In this document: in pieces, positions 24,301 through 37,852 of the stretch
Layout: every line of letters begins with the position of its first letter
Position numbering within the stretch: the first letter of the stretch is position 1
NCBI GenBank assembly: GCA_037042915.1
Contig: CM073197.1
Span: 3,038,001 to 3,102,000 of the forward strand
Source of the DNA: Auricularia sp. M13
Lineage: Eukaryota > Basidiomycota > Agaricomycetes > Auriculariales > Auriculariaceae
Reading direction: 5' to 3'
Length of the DNA: 64,000 nt
Notes under the pieces: model-generated
Told to the model about the DNA's origin: nothing
The model's input: the letters and a program-made list of their open reading frames with translations, nothing else
The model's database searches: none
Program-made: the position numbers and the translations under genes

Positions 24301-27300
24301 CAGCCGTTCTTGTTCCGGACGGAAAGTCATCAGGGGTCTGCGCTGGCCTGGCTGAAGAGAGTTCTGATCTTGGGGCGCCATGCCGTGCTCTCGGAAACAG
24401 ATGACCTCGTCGAGCATATTCTTGAGAATGAAGCGCGGGGAAAGCGTGACAACTTTCGAAAGCTTGTATTTGCCAACTCCTTCAGTCCAAGACAGCCCGA
24501 GATTGTATTCGGAGGCTCTGTTGACGCTGGAGGGGATCGAAACGCCGATGTCGGCACCAGGCGCTTCAAGATTGATGAACTAATGCACATGTTAACTCGA
24601 TGGTGCCCGAGTAATGTTTTTGCTTCACCTTAGACCACGCTGAGTTGCCGATCCGAAAGCTGAACTCGTGTCCCTTGTCGTACGGATGCGAGAGAACTAC
24701 CAACAATGAGTATGCATTAATAAGACGACCAAACGAGCTCACGGATCGGCTTGGTATTATTCGCGCTCTCTGGCAGAATGGCCATGAACACACATCCACG
24801 CAGACTAATTCAGCGTACCTTGACCTGAGACACCAGCGACCTCCTTGCCGCCCGTCGCCGCACGACCCGCACGGATGGCAAATGGCATCCCACTCTTGTT
24901 GACTACGACATACTGTGAATAAATTTGTGCGCGGAAGGCGCCGCCAGCATTCGGGTGCCGCCTGTATGATAACGAATTTCAGTACAGACGCAAGCACGAA
25001 CGTGCAACAAAAGTGGCGCACATGTAGTTGATGCGTAAATCCACCTTACGTCCTTGAGCATCTTGTAAGACGAGGCGCTTCTCGACCTCAAAATCTGAGG
25101 GGCTGTCTGTATTGATGATAGCAAAATCGCTCGGCTTGACACCTTCGCAGATCAGTACAAGTCGAGCGAGTGGAAGAAAAACCCACCAGCATCCTGAACC
25201 TTGACGTTCATGAGGACGAGGTGGCTCAGTTGCACCGAGTGTACGGGCATAATCCCTCCTTTACGCAAGAAGCTACCCCAGCTCTGGTTGGAATGCTTGT
25301 CGAAAATGAGGTATTCCAAGTCGAATGGCAGAAGATTCTCCAATTCAATGGGCGCATGTAGCTTAAGAGTCATCTTGGGGTATTTGCTAGCCATCACAAT
25401 CATCAGCAGCTAGGAGAGCAATGCTGGTTGAACACACCGTGCGGCGGGATCGTTGACGTCGAATTGGGCCCATGCGTGGAAATGGAACGGCGGCTCCTGA
25501 TGCTTTGGTGCAACGCTGCTGCCACGTGCGACGCTCTCATGTAGACACGAAATTGTTTGCGTTGGGTTCTTGACCAGGCTTTCCCAACGGATAGGTTGAG
25601 AAAAGACGTAAGCGAAGCCAGCTGCGATGTACAGGGTCAGTGCTGTTAACGATTGTGAGGCGAGGACTACACACGGTCTGGCCGCACGCGAACGTTATGC
25701 ATAACGGCGTCGATGGGAAGCGCATAATCCTGGCCCGGCGCTGAAACGAGAGTTAGGTTTAACACGAGATAATCGGTCAAGCAACGTACCAAGCTTCTGA
25801 ACCATATACGGTCGTGCATCGATGTCGACGGATAACTCGATGGGATAGAGTGTCTTATTTTCGATCTTATAAGTTGACCTGAACGTGACGACCTTGACGT
25901 TATTCTCGACCGTGATTTCGCATAATAAACGAGTCGGCTGCGGTTCGATCTTTGGGCGGAGAACGTATGTGAACTCGCCCTCACGGTCCACCGGAACAGC
26001 CGTGAGAGCCTCCCACGGCTTGCCATCCAAGAGAATGCTGATAGTATTGTGGCGCCCGACAGTCGACACGTGCTGGACGTCATCAAAAACTGAGGGCGGC
26101 CTATCTACCGTGCCATTGCATACCTCGCGCATAGTCTTCCAGTCGTCAAAGCGCCAATCGCACGAATCGCCATCGGCAAGTCGCAAAGCTTCTCCTGGTT
26201 CTTGGGTCAACCCACTGTCGCTGTCGGTCCAAACCCTCATGGGACAGCCGGTGCGGTTCCGAATCTTGTAGGGCGCATCTCCACCGCGAGCTTTCTTGAG
26301 CACACGATCCCCTGCAGCCGTCATCGCAGATGCCGTTGCTAGGCCGAGCTCCACAGCCGTCGAGCTGATGTTGACATCCAAGCGAGCAGTCGCCGTCCAC
26401 GAGATGCTCAATGCCTCTGTCGCAGTGTCCTTCGAAACCTGGGACACATGAGCAGCGAACGGTGGTGAAAAGGAAACCCCCAACCAGTACGGAGAAACCC
26501 CATGGCTCAATCAATGGCTCCCAGTGCGAGTTTGTGATGTTCCAGTATTCGACCGTGGTGGAGATCGTAGTGGTCGCATGCAGCTGCTACGGCATAAGAT
26601 GTTGTTACAAAGAGGAGCAGGCCCGAACCTCCGCAGACCAGTCTTTGGCCGCCATTACGAACGGCTTCGTCTTGAGATGCAAAATGGGCATCTCGTGCAC
26701 ATCACCAATCAGGATGAGACGGAAACCTTCGAACGTGGCCTTGAGCTGCAAATAAAATGTCACGAACGCGTAGTGAAGTATCGCTGCATTGAGCATACCT
26801 GCTCCTTCGTCATCAACAACTGCGGTGCGTCGCCTCCCGAAAACCGCGCGGAAGCCAGAGCACGCTTGGAAGATCGCGCGGTGACCTTCTTCGACGATGC
26901 GCTCTTGTTGCTCAGCGCGGGGCGCGTTTGCGGTTTGCCTGCGCTATCCGAGGTCGATAGGGCGATAGCTCTGTTCACAATTGTCATAATGAGATTGATG
27001 TCACGGTAGGACGCCCGCAACACAATCGGCTTTATGTCCAATTCGATGCTCGTCAGCTGCTGCTCGATTACGTTACGGCCATCGATGGTCAACGTGAGGT
27101 CCAAATCATCGAGGAAGCTGACTCTTTCGGAAGGATGGCCCATCCGAGTCAACGACATGCCCAGTTTCTCTATCGTGAGCGCGAGAACGCCCTGCTCATC
27201 GTTAGTGCATGAGGAATGCAGCAGAAAAACTTACCTGCTGTGACATGAGTATCTGTTTGATGGACAGGTGGATAGCTTGCGCGTCGCTATCAGTGTCGCT

Positions 27301-30300
27301 TTCCAGGATGATGACCGAGACATCGTGCAAGTCGACGCGGAAATCTAAAGCATTTGAGGATGTCGCTGATTGCGATTGAGACTGGGCTTGGGCAGAAACG
27401 TCCTGCTCAACGGGCTTGGAGCTGGAAGTGGACTCTCCGGTGGAGGTGAAGAAGTTCATCAACGCGAATATTGGATCAACCGCAAAGATAACCTGTGGGG
27501 AATCGACGGTCACGATTGCGAGAGCAGAACTGCTAGGCCCTCCAGACGCAGTATAGAGGATCATGAACTGGTTCCTGTCGTGCTGGGCTGCGGGGATGAT
27601 TTCTCTGAAGCGCGAAGGTCCTGGGAATGTGTTGCCCATGGTGAACGATTTGAGTACGACCTCAGCCTCCATTGAGCCATCTGAAAGCATCTTGAGTCGC
27701 ACAGCGTTATTGTTAAGAGCAAACCGTGCGATGCCACAATTCTTGAGGCTGGCGGTATCCGTCGCGTTCGCGTCGTAAAGGTGGAGCTTGACGGCGCCGA
27801 TGGTGACCTCTAGATCCACTGTGGGCCATGGACGTTGCTCTGCGCTGGCAGATGGGGCAAGCTCAGGTTGCAGATCCGTCGATGGTTGCGTAGCCATGAG
27901 CGTATCATCTTCTGGACGCGGCGGCGGCGGCGGAGTTGGCGTTGCCGGCGTACTTGACAAGGAAGCTTCAGCAGACGAGTCCAAGGCGAATACACGGGGG
28001 ATAGACTGTAAGAGCGCCAGAAGCAGCTGGTATTGCGTCTGAGTAAGAGCAAGCTTGATGTCCGAAAGGTGCACAGAAACCTTCATATGGTGTGAGGTCA
28101 ATTCATGACGGTAAGCCTTCGCAGTGAGCGCACCCTTGTGTCAGGCAAGTCCATATCACTGTCGCGGTTGATCGCCAGCGGTTGAATAATATCGGCAATT
28201 ATCTCGACGTCGTCCACGACTTTGAGCGTGCTCGGCTCTTCGTTGTAATGCAGCGTCGACGACATCTGAATCCCACGTAAAGAGGCCTTGAACCTGTTTT
28301 CGTTCATTTCGAAATGATTGCTTGCACCTATCTCGCCGAGCTTGACGGTCAAAACGTCCCGGGGAGCGCGCGTGTTCCACGGGAAGATGACAATGGGTGA
28401 CTGCACATGAATGTCAAACTTCATGCGCTGCACCTCCAACTCAGATGCGCGTTGGACAGCTGCTTGCGTCGCCGCGTCGTATAGGCCCTTGAGCCGCGCG
28501 AGCTTAATGAGGAAGGCGTAGATGTCGTGAAGCGGCTTCTCGACAAAGCGGAATTTGAGCGCGCCCGCGTGGAACGTGATCGAGGAATTGACGGTGTCGT
28601 TCGCGGGCTGCTTGCTGATGTCGAAAGTCTCGTAGATGACGTTGGCGACCTCCTTCCCTTCAATGGATAAGAGCTGCGAATTGGCGGGGTCTTTATCCAC
28701 TTGCGCGTCGTCGGTCAAAGATATATTCTCGAGGCGCGCCGCAACACGCATGGTGGGGCCGTTGATCAAGACAGTGACGTCTGCTGCGGAGAGCGAGAGC
28801 GTTGCAAACTGGCTCGATGCATTGACCAAGAAGACTGAGCCTCGTTAGTTAAGCAAAGCAGACGATACGTAACGCACCCAAGAAGCTGTCGAGCTTGACA
28901 TGCACAAACAGCTTGTCCGAGGTCGACGGCTGCTGCTGCGCTGGCCGGGGTTCTGGCAATACGATGGCGGTAGACAGCTCGGAATCTTGTCGCGGGCCGG
29001 GCGCTGGGCGAGAGGAACCATCGTTCCCAGGTACAAAAGTTGACATGATGAAGTTGTAGAGCGTGATCACCGGTTCCGGCTCAGCATGCACGACAAACGT
29101 CGAGAGGGCAACGTCCACGCTCTGGTTGACGCCTTCGAACACAGTCAAGAACTCAGGCGACTCGGCCTGAACGCGCTTGTAGGTGACAGTCAACAGGTCG
29201 CGCTCCTGATTTGCTTCGCCATCTCGAGACGTTAGGAGCGTCATGGACTGGCCATCTGCTCTGAATGTGTCAACCGAGAGCGACCTACGCACAGGTTCAG
29301 TACGGAGCGACTCAGCAATCAATGACGAACCTCAGCCTGACATCGACTTTCATATCGAACTTCGCAAGCGCAAAGTTCAGCTCGAACTGTTGGAGGACAA
29401 GGTCTCCAAGAGCCTTCTCCTTGCCATCCCGCGCAGCCTGAGCGATCGAAGCCTCAAGCTTGTCGACCTTGAAATTGAACTCGAATGTGTGCTGATGGAT
29501 ATCCGCCATGGGGCCTTCAGACGCCTCGAAGAACTCTTCGCCGTCGGCGCCTTCTTGTTGCTCCTCATCGTCCTCAATCGTATACTCCTCGGGGCCGAGC
29601 GAGAACACCGGCGGCAAGCGGAAGCTTGGACCGGTGGACTCGCCTTCCTTACGCGTCGCTGGTGCGGGCGAAGGAGCAGATGTATCCGAGCCGAGCTTCG
29701 GAATGGCCACGTCGATGAAGCGCATCAGCGCCTTGTACTTGACGTCGGAAAGGTTAGCCTTGAGCGTTGGCAGTCGACCCGACACGCGGAAGCGCGCGAG
29801 GTTGACAGCACTCGGCAAGATGGACTTATGCAGCGCGAGGTCGATGTTGATGCGCTCGAGGAGGTGGAGGTTTTGGGCTTGAGTGTTCTCGGCGCGCAGG
29901 GCAGCCAGGGAGGAGTCCAGATCGTTGCCAATTACGAACTGGGTTCGACGTCAGCAGCAGACAAAAGCGGCGTGTTCCAATATACATACCTGCGCGGACT
30001 TGAGCTTCAAGAAAAACTTGTCGTACATCAGCGCCTCCAGCTTCTCCAGGTCCTGGTCCGTGAAGACCCGGTTGCGTTTACGCGAGAGCGATTTCAGCGC
30101 TGCTTTATCCGCCAGATCGCTCTCAACGGAAATGTGACCTGCGTCGACGAGCAGGTGACGGCAGTGGGTGGTCGTGATACTAGATAACACGGTCAGTGCG
30201 ATCCATGGCGATAAAAAATCGGACCTACTCCTCCGGGATGATAATGATGGGCGCGTTCATATCCAACTTCACGTCCAGGGTCTTGTGGGTCTGCAGCGCG

Positions 30301-32612
30301 TATTCCAAGCCCGCGCGCGTTTCGCGCCGGAATCCCTCCAGGGTATTGCTGGCAGCATCCTATAATAGCGATGAGATTCTAGACGCTTTCCGATGCGAGA
30401 ATACTGAAAACTTACGAGAAGAGCCTCAACAGACTCAAGTTGGCTTTCCGGAGGATTCAGGAAATTGTACATGGCCTCGACGAACTCCTTGTGGTAGATG
30501 ATTTCCATGTAGCGCATCTTGACGGTGAGCGCAGTATCCGCGCGCTCGTCGAGCGGGTTCTTCTCGAACTTGGCGAAGAAGAATCGATTGGAGAATTTGT
30601 CGTCGGCCGTCTCATTCTGGTCGACCATGCTCATGGCGCGAGTGTGTTCGTCCTTCACGCGCACGATCTGGTGATACGGCGTGTTGTCCGTCGTGCCGTC
30701 GAAAACAGCGAGGCCGCCGAGCGAGAGCTTGACCTCGAAGTTGTCCGGGCGCTGCACGAAGCCCGCGCGGAAAGAGTCGAAGATGATGCTCAGCACCTCA
30801 GCATTTCGTCCATGCGGGTCGCTGCGAAGCTCGAACGTGCCCTTGTTGAGCTCCGCGCGCACGCGCAGCTTCATCGCGTCGCGCGCGGTATTGAAAGACT
30901 CGGCGATTGCGGCCTTCTCGTCGTACTCAATAGCGTCGTAAAGCTCCTGGCGCTGTTGCGCCGTCATCGTATCGAAGGTCGTGTCGTCCGACTGCGTCTG
31001 GGTGGTGGAGCTGCCCCACGCCCAGGCGAGCCAGCCGCCGTCGCCGCTCTGCTTGGGCTGCTCGCGGCGCCGGCGCTCCTCAAGCTGCCGCCGCGCCGCC
31101 TTGTCCTTGGATACTTGCGAGCGCGCAATGGAACGATAGAACCGGATATCCTCGTACGATAGCTTGCGTTCAAGTGCTGCGAGCTCGGCCGTTTCCTCTG
31201 CGGAGAGCTGGGAGACCGTTTGCTTCTTGAACAGCTCGACGTATTTGCGCCTCTCGTCGCGTCGTTCCGCGAAGTAGGCCCACGACCAGCGTTTGTTCTT
31301 ATCGTGGACCTCGGCCAGAATCGCGCGGCCTGCAAATCGCAGCAGCGCCTTCGCCCGGTTGGACTGCTCCGCGATAGGGTCGCGGTACTTGCGGTACTGG
31401 TTGTAGCGGATGTAGAAGTGGAACATGTCCACCATCGAGATGGCGTCGCGGTATTGCGCGTCGTCGACGCAGACACCGATCGTGTCGAACGAAAGGTTCA
31501 AATCGATCTTGGGGGTCGACGTGTCCAGGTGCGGGTTTACGACGACCTTGCCGACGCCGGACACGGGCTTGAGGATGAACTGGTGGGAAGGCAGTTTCTC
31601 GTCGCCGCTCTTGGCGATGAGCGAAGTGAACTTCGCGATGGCTTGGTCTGTAGGCAGGCCAGCCAAACTTTCTGCGTCGGTATCGAAGTAGACGGCCATG
31701 GAGTCGAGCGTCGCGAGCTTGTGCACAGCGTCCTTCGTGCTTTGGATGAACTGAGGCATCCAATCCTCGTTCGTGGAGATAACCGTGAAGCCGGCGAGCG
31801 TGACGCCGGCGGCGAAGGGATGTCCTGGGCAGCTCAGCTTGTCCTCGTACCGGACGTGAATGTTCTTGACGGTAATTTGGATGTTGTTGAGCAGCTTGGT
31901 GATCAAACTCGCGAGGAAGCCCTGGGACTTTGCGTCCTCTGCGACAGCCTAAGCAGAGAAACCTCGCAATTGAGATCGGACGTACCGTTCTCGGCAGGAG
32001 CCTTGGTAGCTTGCTGGATAGCCTCGGCGCTCCTCAAGCGCTCTTGCTTGGCCTCTTGCGAACGTCGTTCGTCTTCCTCGGGATCGAACTATCCGGACGT
32101 CAACTAATGTTTTCATGCGAACAATGCACGGACCTTGCTACCCGCAGCTGGAACAACGAGCAGATAGACGTTGTCGATGTAAATTTCGATGGGCTTCGTG
32201 GTGATGTTGGCCCAGGGTACTTTCAGAGTTAACGTGCCCAAGAATCCTAGTCACGGATTACGATCAGCGCGCTCTTAGACTGAAGATGTAGTATACCTTC
32301 TTGAACGTCGACTGGCAATCTGAATTTGTCAAAAACGCCCTTCTTGAGGCGAAGTTGGGACATCGTGGCGACACCTACGACGATGACGATGGATCAGCGT
32401 TGCTAAACGGGTGGTTTTCATGATAAGTGAACGGAATAACCTTGGCCAAGTCCATATTCGAGACCTTTGAGATCGAAGTTCTCGATGTACGGTGCTGCGA
32501 CAGAATTAATTACCTGCGCGCGCGGAACGTGTCAGTGAATCCTCGCCGCTCGTGCATGAACGCGCGGACGGACAGTATTTAGGGTATTCTTGATGGGCGT
32601 TGAGAACCACAT
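21304..32612 (-). CDS. VPS13: VPS13-family lipid-transfer protein
   Basis: Very large bridge-like lipid-transfer protein that moves phospholipids at organelle contacts (vacuole, mitochondria, endosome, prospore membrane in yeast). The ATG at 32610-32612 starts MWFSTPIKNTLNT. Spliced exons give INSVAAPYIENFDLKGLEYG, LRLKKGVFDKFRLPVDVQEG and FLGTLTLKVPWANITTKPIE, the N-terminal chorein domain. Long exon blocks follow (31906-30269, 28829-28098, 28101-27202, 26510-25695). The SHR-BD/DUF1162 region is at about 26500-25700 (RNRTGCPMRVWTDSD). The C-terminal region has SGGAFGFFKGVGQGLVG (about 22080-22030), YSPREALGQSWLRDLEHG (about 21720-21665) and a PH-like end with VVLLTTSRVLAFWSRRLKLE, stop TAG 21304-21306. 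More than 20 short introns; about 3,000 residues, normal for VPS13. No break seen. Confidence 0.93.
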
Positions 32613-33403
32613 AGTGGTTGCTCTCGTATGGCGTAGTACAAAGTCTGGGTGCGCCCACTGTGACGGAAAGGCTGCAGGTTGGTGGTTGGACGCGGTGGAG
32701 ATCGTTCGGCGGCTCCCGGAAGCAGTGATGACGCCGACAGGGGCGCGTGCGAAAATATTTGCACCGTCAGCTCAAATTTCAGATTCCTCGATCTTTAAGC
32801 CCATATTCTTCATTCATATACTATGGTATATTACTCCAGGTATTTCTCATAGAGGGCCTAGTACCACCGTCTCTCAGTTACAACGGCCGGTATTTGACGT
32901 CATCAGCACATCACGGTGAGCGGCGTGGCTGTACAGAAACCTCCTGAAGTCAGCGCACGAGTGAGATACATAAGAGAATAGCGCAGATAACTGCGAGTAT
33001 ATATCTCACGTTGTCTTGGTGTATTGGAGGATCATAATCCGTGTAGCAAGAGAAATCGGGAATTCATGTTTACAGAGTGTGTACACTCAGTGCCACAGTG
33101 GCCCTATAACTGACTGCTATCTGACAACGTGCACACATACCAAGTAGAACTTTGCAGGAGCACCATCGCATCGCTCGTGTCCTGCGGTTTGACTAGACTA
33201 GTCTTGACGAGTCGACCTTGATTCGATACCTTGTACTGGAAAAAGACTTTGACGATAGATCCACGAGTTCCAGCATGCAAAATCTTGCACACTTTCTATC
33301 TCTTGATATCTGGGGTACGCTCTCGGTTTGACCGGTAGGTTGCTGGAAGAAGCTGAGAAACAACGCGTGTTCGAGCTCCGCCGTTCCCGCCTCAAGCTTC
33401 TCC
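32613..33403. promoter_or_regulatory. Divergent promoter, VPS13 and HIT-finger genes
   Basis: About 790 bases between two divergently transcribed housekeeping-type genes. Contains AT-rich words (TATATCTC, ATATACTATGG) but no clear TATA box near either start. No gene recognised. Confidence 0.5.
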
Positions 33404-34684
33404 ATGGACGACGCCCGGAGCGTTTGCGGCGTGTACGTACCAGATCCAACTGTGACCGTCCTCCGTCTTATTCTACCCATTCTAGGTGTCGGCGACAAGT
33501 CGCTAAATACGCATGCCCGCGCTGCAATCTTCCTTATTGCTCGCTGTCATGTTTCCGCTCTGAAGTCAGCACGTCAAACGATTGTCAATAGAGGCTTATA
33601 TACGTCACCCTAGGCGCACCTCCAATGCTCTGAAGCCTTCTACAAGAAGGAAGTCGAAGACGAAATCCAGGCAGCACCGAAAACAGCCTCGGAACGACGC
33701 GAAATGCTGGAAATGCTGAAGCGATTCGAAGAGGAGAACGCGCAAGAACAAGAAGGCGGCGACTCAGAAGACTTGGCTACGCGCATTGCGGATCTCGATA
33801 TCGGTCAGTCATTATATCTTGCTCAGATATTTTCGATTTGCTAAATCAATTCTTTTACAGACGCCGCTGAACCAGACGTGCTGTGGGCCGCCTTGAATGA
33901 AGAGGAGAAACAACGATTTGCATCCATACTGCGAGACGCAGACGGCGTCGTAGCACAACAGCTACTGGCAGAGGAAAGCAAAGCCATTCCCTGGTGGACC
34001 GACTACGAGAGCGATGCGCTACCGCCGCCCGATGCGCTGCAGGTCGATCCTGTACTGGTCGAAAAAGCACGCGGCACGAAGGGTCCGCCGCTTTTGTATA
34101 ACATTCTTGGGCTTAGGTACGATGGACTGAATAGTTGCGACGTCTATCTGACGACTTTACTCTCAGCCTTGCATACGCGCACACTATTCGAACATATGCA
34201 CTATCCGCACTGTCCACCGCCGACGACGACGCTGCTTTACAACTACTGTCTGAGCTGGCTCCGTTCCTCGTAGAACGGAAGTCAAGCCAGGTCTTCCAGA
34301 GCGTCGAAGAAGCAGTCACCTTTCTCTGGTCTCGTATCGTACCTGTGAGCATCGTTGCAACCTATCTACACGTAGACTAATTCCAACGTACTGCAGACGA
34401 ACACGCATATGGTACAACTCCTAGACGACGCGCAGCGCCTCTTACTCCCCGTGTCTGTTTACGACGCCGAAAGCAGCGGCCCGCACCACCGCGCATTGCG
34501 CATGCTTTCTGATATAAGCACATCTTACGCTTCGACCTCTTCCAAGCGCAAGCTGAGCCACGTCCCGCCCAAGCTGCTCTTCTACGCCGCACACGTCCTG
34601 GCCCAGCCGCTGCAAGTTTACTCGCTGCTACGACTTGAAATCGAAGCGCAACGCCAGGCATGCGAAACCAGGGATACTGCATAG
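33404..34684 (+). CDS. HIT-type zinc-finger protein (ZNHIT2-like)
   Basis: HIT-finger protein, probably of the ZNHIT2 class that works with R2TP/HSP90 in assembly of large complexes such as U5 snRNP. Start ATG 33404-33406. Splicing at GT|GTACGT...TCTAG|G fuses MDDARSVCGV to CRRQVAKYACPRCNLPYCSL, and a second join adds SCFRSE to AHLQC, giving eight zinc ligands: Cys 8, 11, 20, 23, 28, 32, His 38, Cys 41. Downstream are an acidic-helical part (EEENAQEQEGGDSEDLATRI), ALNEEEKQRFASIL, and WWTDYESDALPP, which resembles the middle region of ZNHIT2 proteins. The last exon ends LRLEIEAQRQACETRDTA, stop 34682-34684. About 350 residues, five or six exons. The finger is certain, the subclass probable. 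Confidence 0.8.
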
Positions 34685-35587
34685 GCCTATCGTTCAGGGA
34701 ACGACGCCTGGGCCACCGCAGTACTTCGTCGGCCCCGCGCTCCGCGTCGTGGGTCATTATACTTTTCTGCGCCCACTCGCCCAGATCTTGTAAGGCACGG
34801 CTAGCGGTCCTGTCCAAGGGTGAAGTACCCTTAGGACCTGAGCTTGCTCGCAGAGAAACGCTCGCCCAGTCTCCTGGAAGTGCGCTCCAGATCGCTGGCA
34901 TGAAGGCTGCTCTCTGGGCATGACGGCGATCTTCTAATATCAACCCAAAACGTTCAAGGCGACTTCCGCTGGAGTTCCGTGAGGCTGCGAAGGGATCGGG
35001 CACGAGGAAGTAGCGCACCACGTCTATCCACTCTCCTCATTCGTCAGGGTCAACGATGCGGCAACAATATTTCACTCCAGCCTTGCAGACTTTGGCATCG
35101 GAATCTCTGGCATCTGCTGCGTGAGTAGATGTACTTCCAGCACTCCTTCAATGTTAGGAATCCACGTCGATCCCGCGCGCAGCCCGTACCTTGCGATCAA
35201 TGCCAATGTTTGCCCCCACGTGAGCATTCCTCCGAAAATCCGGATCGCGGGACCGTGTACATCTGTACATACCCCGCATCGACGCACGGACTCCAGCGCT
35301 GTATCTCTTTCTGCCCTCTCTATCGTCGAACGCGGTCTGCGGGACGGTCTGCAGGGCGACCCGAAGGCAAAATTAGGCTGACAACGGCCTGAACGAATAT
35401 CCCATCCCTCGCGAGAAGCAGGTTGCACCTCCGGTCATATCCACGCGCTCGGTTGCCGACTTCGGTGGGTATTCGATGTTGGTGCCAGCTTGCAACGGCT
35501 CCAACATGGATATAAATCAAACACGGGTCCTGTCTGCCCCGCCTGCTTTGCATCTGCCCTCTACAGCGTAACGAGCACGCACGAAGG
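34685..35587. other. Intergenic, nothing recognised
   Basis: Between the HIT-finger gene and the transporter. Frames on both strands are short, lack family motifs and do not splice into anything recognisable. Confidence 0.5.
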
Positions 35588-37629
35588 ATGGCAGACACTC
35601 CGAACGCCGCGGCGGCGACCACGGACTTGGCGCAGGGCGGGCGCCCGAAGCACTTTCTGCGCAGGTCAGTGCGCCACCGCGCGGATCGCCATTGAACGTG
35701 ACAACCAGTACTGACGCGGACTGTATTCAAGCCATGCGCACGAAGGCGACATCCCTGGCACCGTCAACGTCAAAGCCGTCGGTGCGCGTCACGATCGTAT
35801 TTTATATTCCCAGCCACGCTCATAGTGCCTGCAGAGGGTGACGATACGTATCTCGGCCAGGCGCTGTACCCCGTACCGGCGGAGGACCCGAACGACCCTC
35901 TGCAGTGGCCGAACTGGAAGAAGACGATGATCCTCATCGTCTGCTCGCTCTATTCTTTCCTCGGCAACTCAGCGCTCGTTGGGCCGTCGGTATACATTGG
36001 CATATACTCGAACGACTTTGGGGTTACGCCAACCATCGCGTCCAACCTCATTTCGTATCCCAATCTTGCTTTCGGCTTTGGTGAGTGCTGGGTGCTGGGC
36101 GCTCGCCGCTTCGTGACTGACGCGCGGAATGACAGGCTCTCTAATTCTCGTACCATTGTACCTGAAGTTTGGTAGACGGCCTGTCATGTTGGGATCCATC
36201 CTCATTGTAAGCCTACAGGCGTATCTGTGGGAGTAGCTCATCTCATCACGTTGCAGTTCATTGCGGGATTGGCGGGCGCCTCGAGATCGACGACCTACGC
36301 CGGTCTTATGGTTGCGCGAGTAATCCACGGCTTTGGCTCGGGCGTATGCGAGGCCCTTCCAGTGCAGCTTGTGAACGACATTTTCTTCCTACACGAGCGT
36401 GGCAAGCGCATAGGGTATTATACCGGTCCGTGCACCGTCAGGCAATGTCAACTTCAGCCGCCTGACATCTTCCACAGTATGCCTTTGCCTTGGGTCGACC
36501 GGGCCATTATATGCAGGCTACATGCTTGCAGGCGGTTTCTCGTGGCGGCTGTACTTCTATGTCGAAATCGCCTTTGCCGGCGCGCTCTTCCTCCTCGCCT
36601 TCTTCTTCGTCGAGGAGACCATGTACAAGCGTGTACTCCCCGCACGGTCCTCTACCCCATCCATCGACGAGGACAATGAAGGCAAGAAGGCGAAGGACGC
36701 CGAAGTGAAGGATGTAGAAAGCTCCAACCACGCAATTCCCGCGCGCAAGACGTTCTGGGAAACCCTCAAGCCATGGAGCTATGTGGACCACGAAGCCGAG
36801 TTCTTTATGACGATGCTTCGGCCGTTCACATATTTCTTTGTTCCAGCCGTATTCTGGGTCATTACAACGTGAGTAACAAGCATGTCCTTCCCGACTCAGG
36901 TTCTGACTGAGTACATAGGTATGGGATCTACATCGGTCTCGGCGCCCTGAGTATGTTTTCCACTTTTCCGTACCCCTTGGAGGTACTAAATCGACCGACT
37001 CAGCCTTCAATTTCACTTTCCCCATCTTGATCACAAGTTCACCTTATAACTGGTCGGAAACGAACAGTGGTCTCATCGCAGTTGCCACGATCATTGGCTA
37101 CTTCCTTGCCATCCCGTTCACAAGTTCCTCGGACAGACTGGCAGCATATCTCACTCGGAGGAACAACGGTATTCGCGAGGCGGAGATGCGCCTCGGTGTC
37201 CTCCTGCCAGTCATGTTCCTCGCACCCGCCGGGCTGGTTTTGTACGGCTTCACCGCCGAGAGGCACCTGCACTGGTTCGGCTACTTCGCAGGCGTCGCTT
37301 TGAACCAGTTCTGCAGCTACTTCTACTTCACATTCACCGTCAGCTACGCGGTGGACTCATACTACGCCAACACGTCAGAGATGCTCATCGCCATGAACCT
37401 GGGCAAGCAGGCTATCTCGTTCGGCATGGGCATCTTCCTGCTCGAGTGGATCATGGAGCACGGATACGCCGTTATGATCGCCGGCGCGTTTGGCTCGCTC
37501 GTCCTCGCCAACAACCTCGCTGTGCTCATCTTCATCTTCTTCGGAAAGAAAATCCGCATCCTCACCTCCACGACGTGGCTGGCGAAGCTGCACAGGAGCA
37601 CAATGGGGAACCAGCCCATGACACATTAA
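35588..37629 (+). CDS. MFS transporter, DHA1-like
   Basis: Twelve-helix major facilitator, likely a proton-coupled exporter of drugs, polyamines or metabolites at the plasma membrane; substrate unknown. Start ATG 35588-35590 (MADTPNAAAATTDLAQGG). Exons then give EDPNDPLQWPNWKKTMILIV, the DPxxPxxWPxWxK motif in front of helix 1 common in DHA1-type fungal MFS; GRRPVMLGSIL (loop 2-3 motif A); MVARVIHGFGSGVCEALP (helix 4 region); AGYMLAGGFSWRLYFYVEIA; a central hydrophilic loop about 36600-36780; then helices from MLRPFTYFFVPAVFWVITT to VLANNLAVLIFIFFGKK. Stop 37627-37629. Around seven introns. About 530 residues, complete. Confidence 0.85.
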
Positions 37630-37852
37630 CTGCATAACGTTGCTTTCGTACACCGCGCGCGTTTTCAGGTTGTATTTTGGATCCTGTAACATAGTAGTAA
37701 ATGAACAAAACGGGGAAACGGACAGCGTGTGAGTAACTCGTGATGAATTAGCTAGATTGCCAGATACAAAATGCCCGCAGCCGAAGACGATATAAACGCA
37801 AAATAAATGTCGACGACCTGAAGGGAGGTCATAGTATTCCTGACGCTTTCCC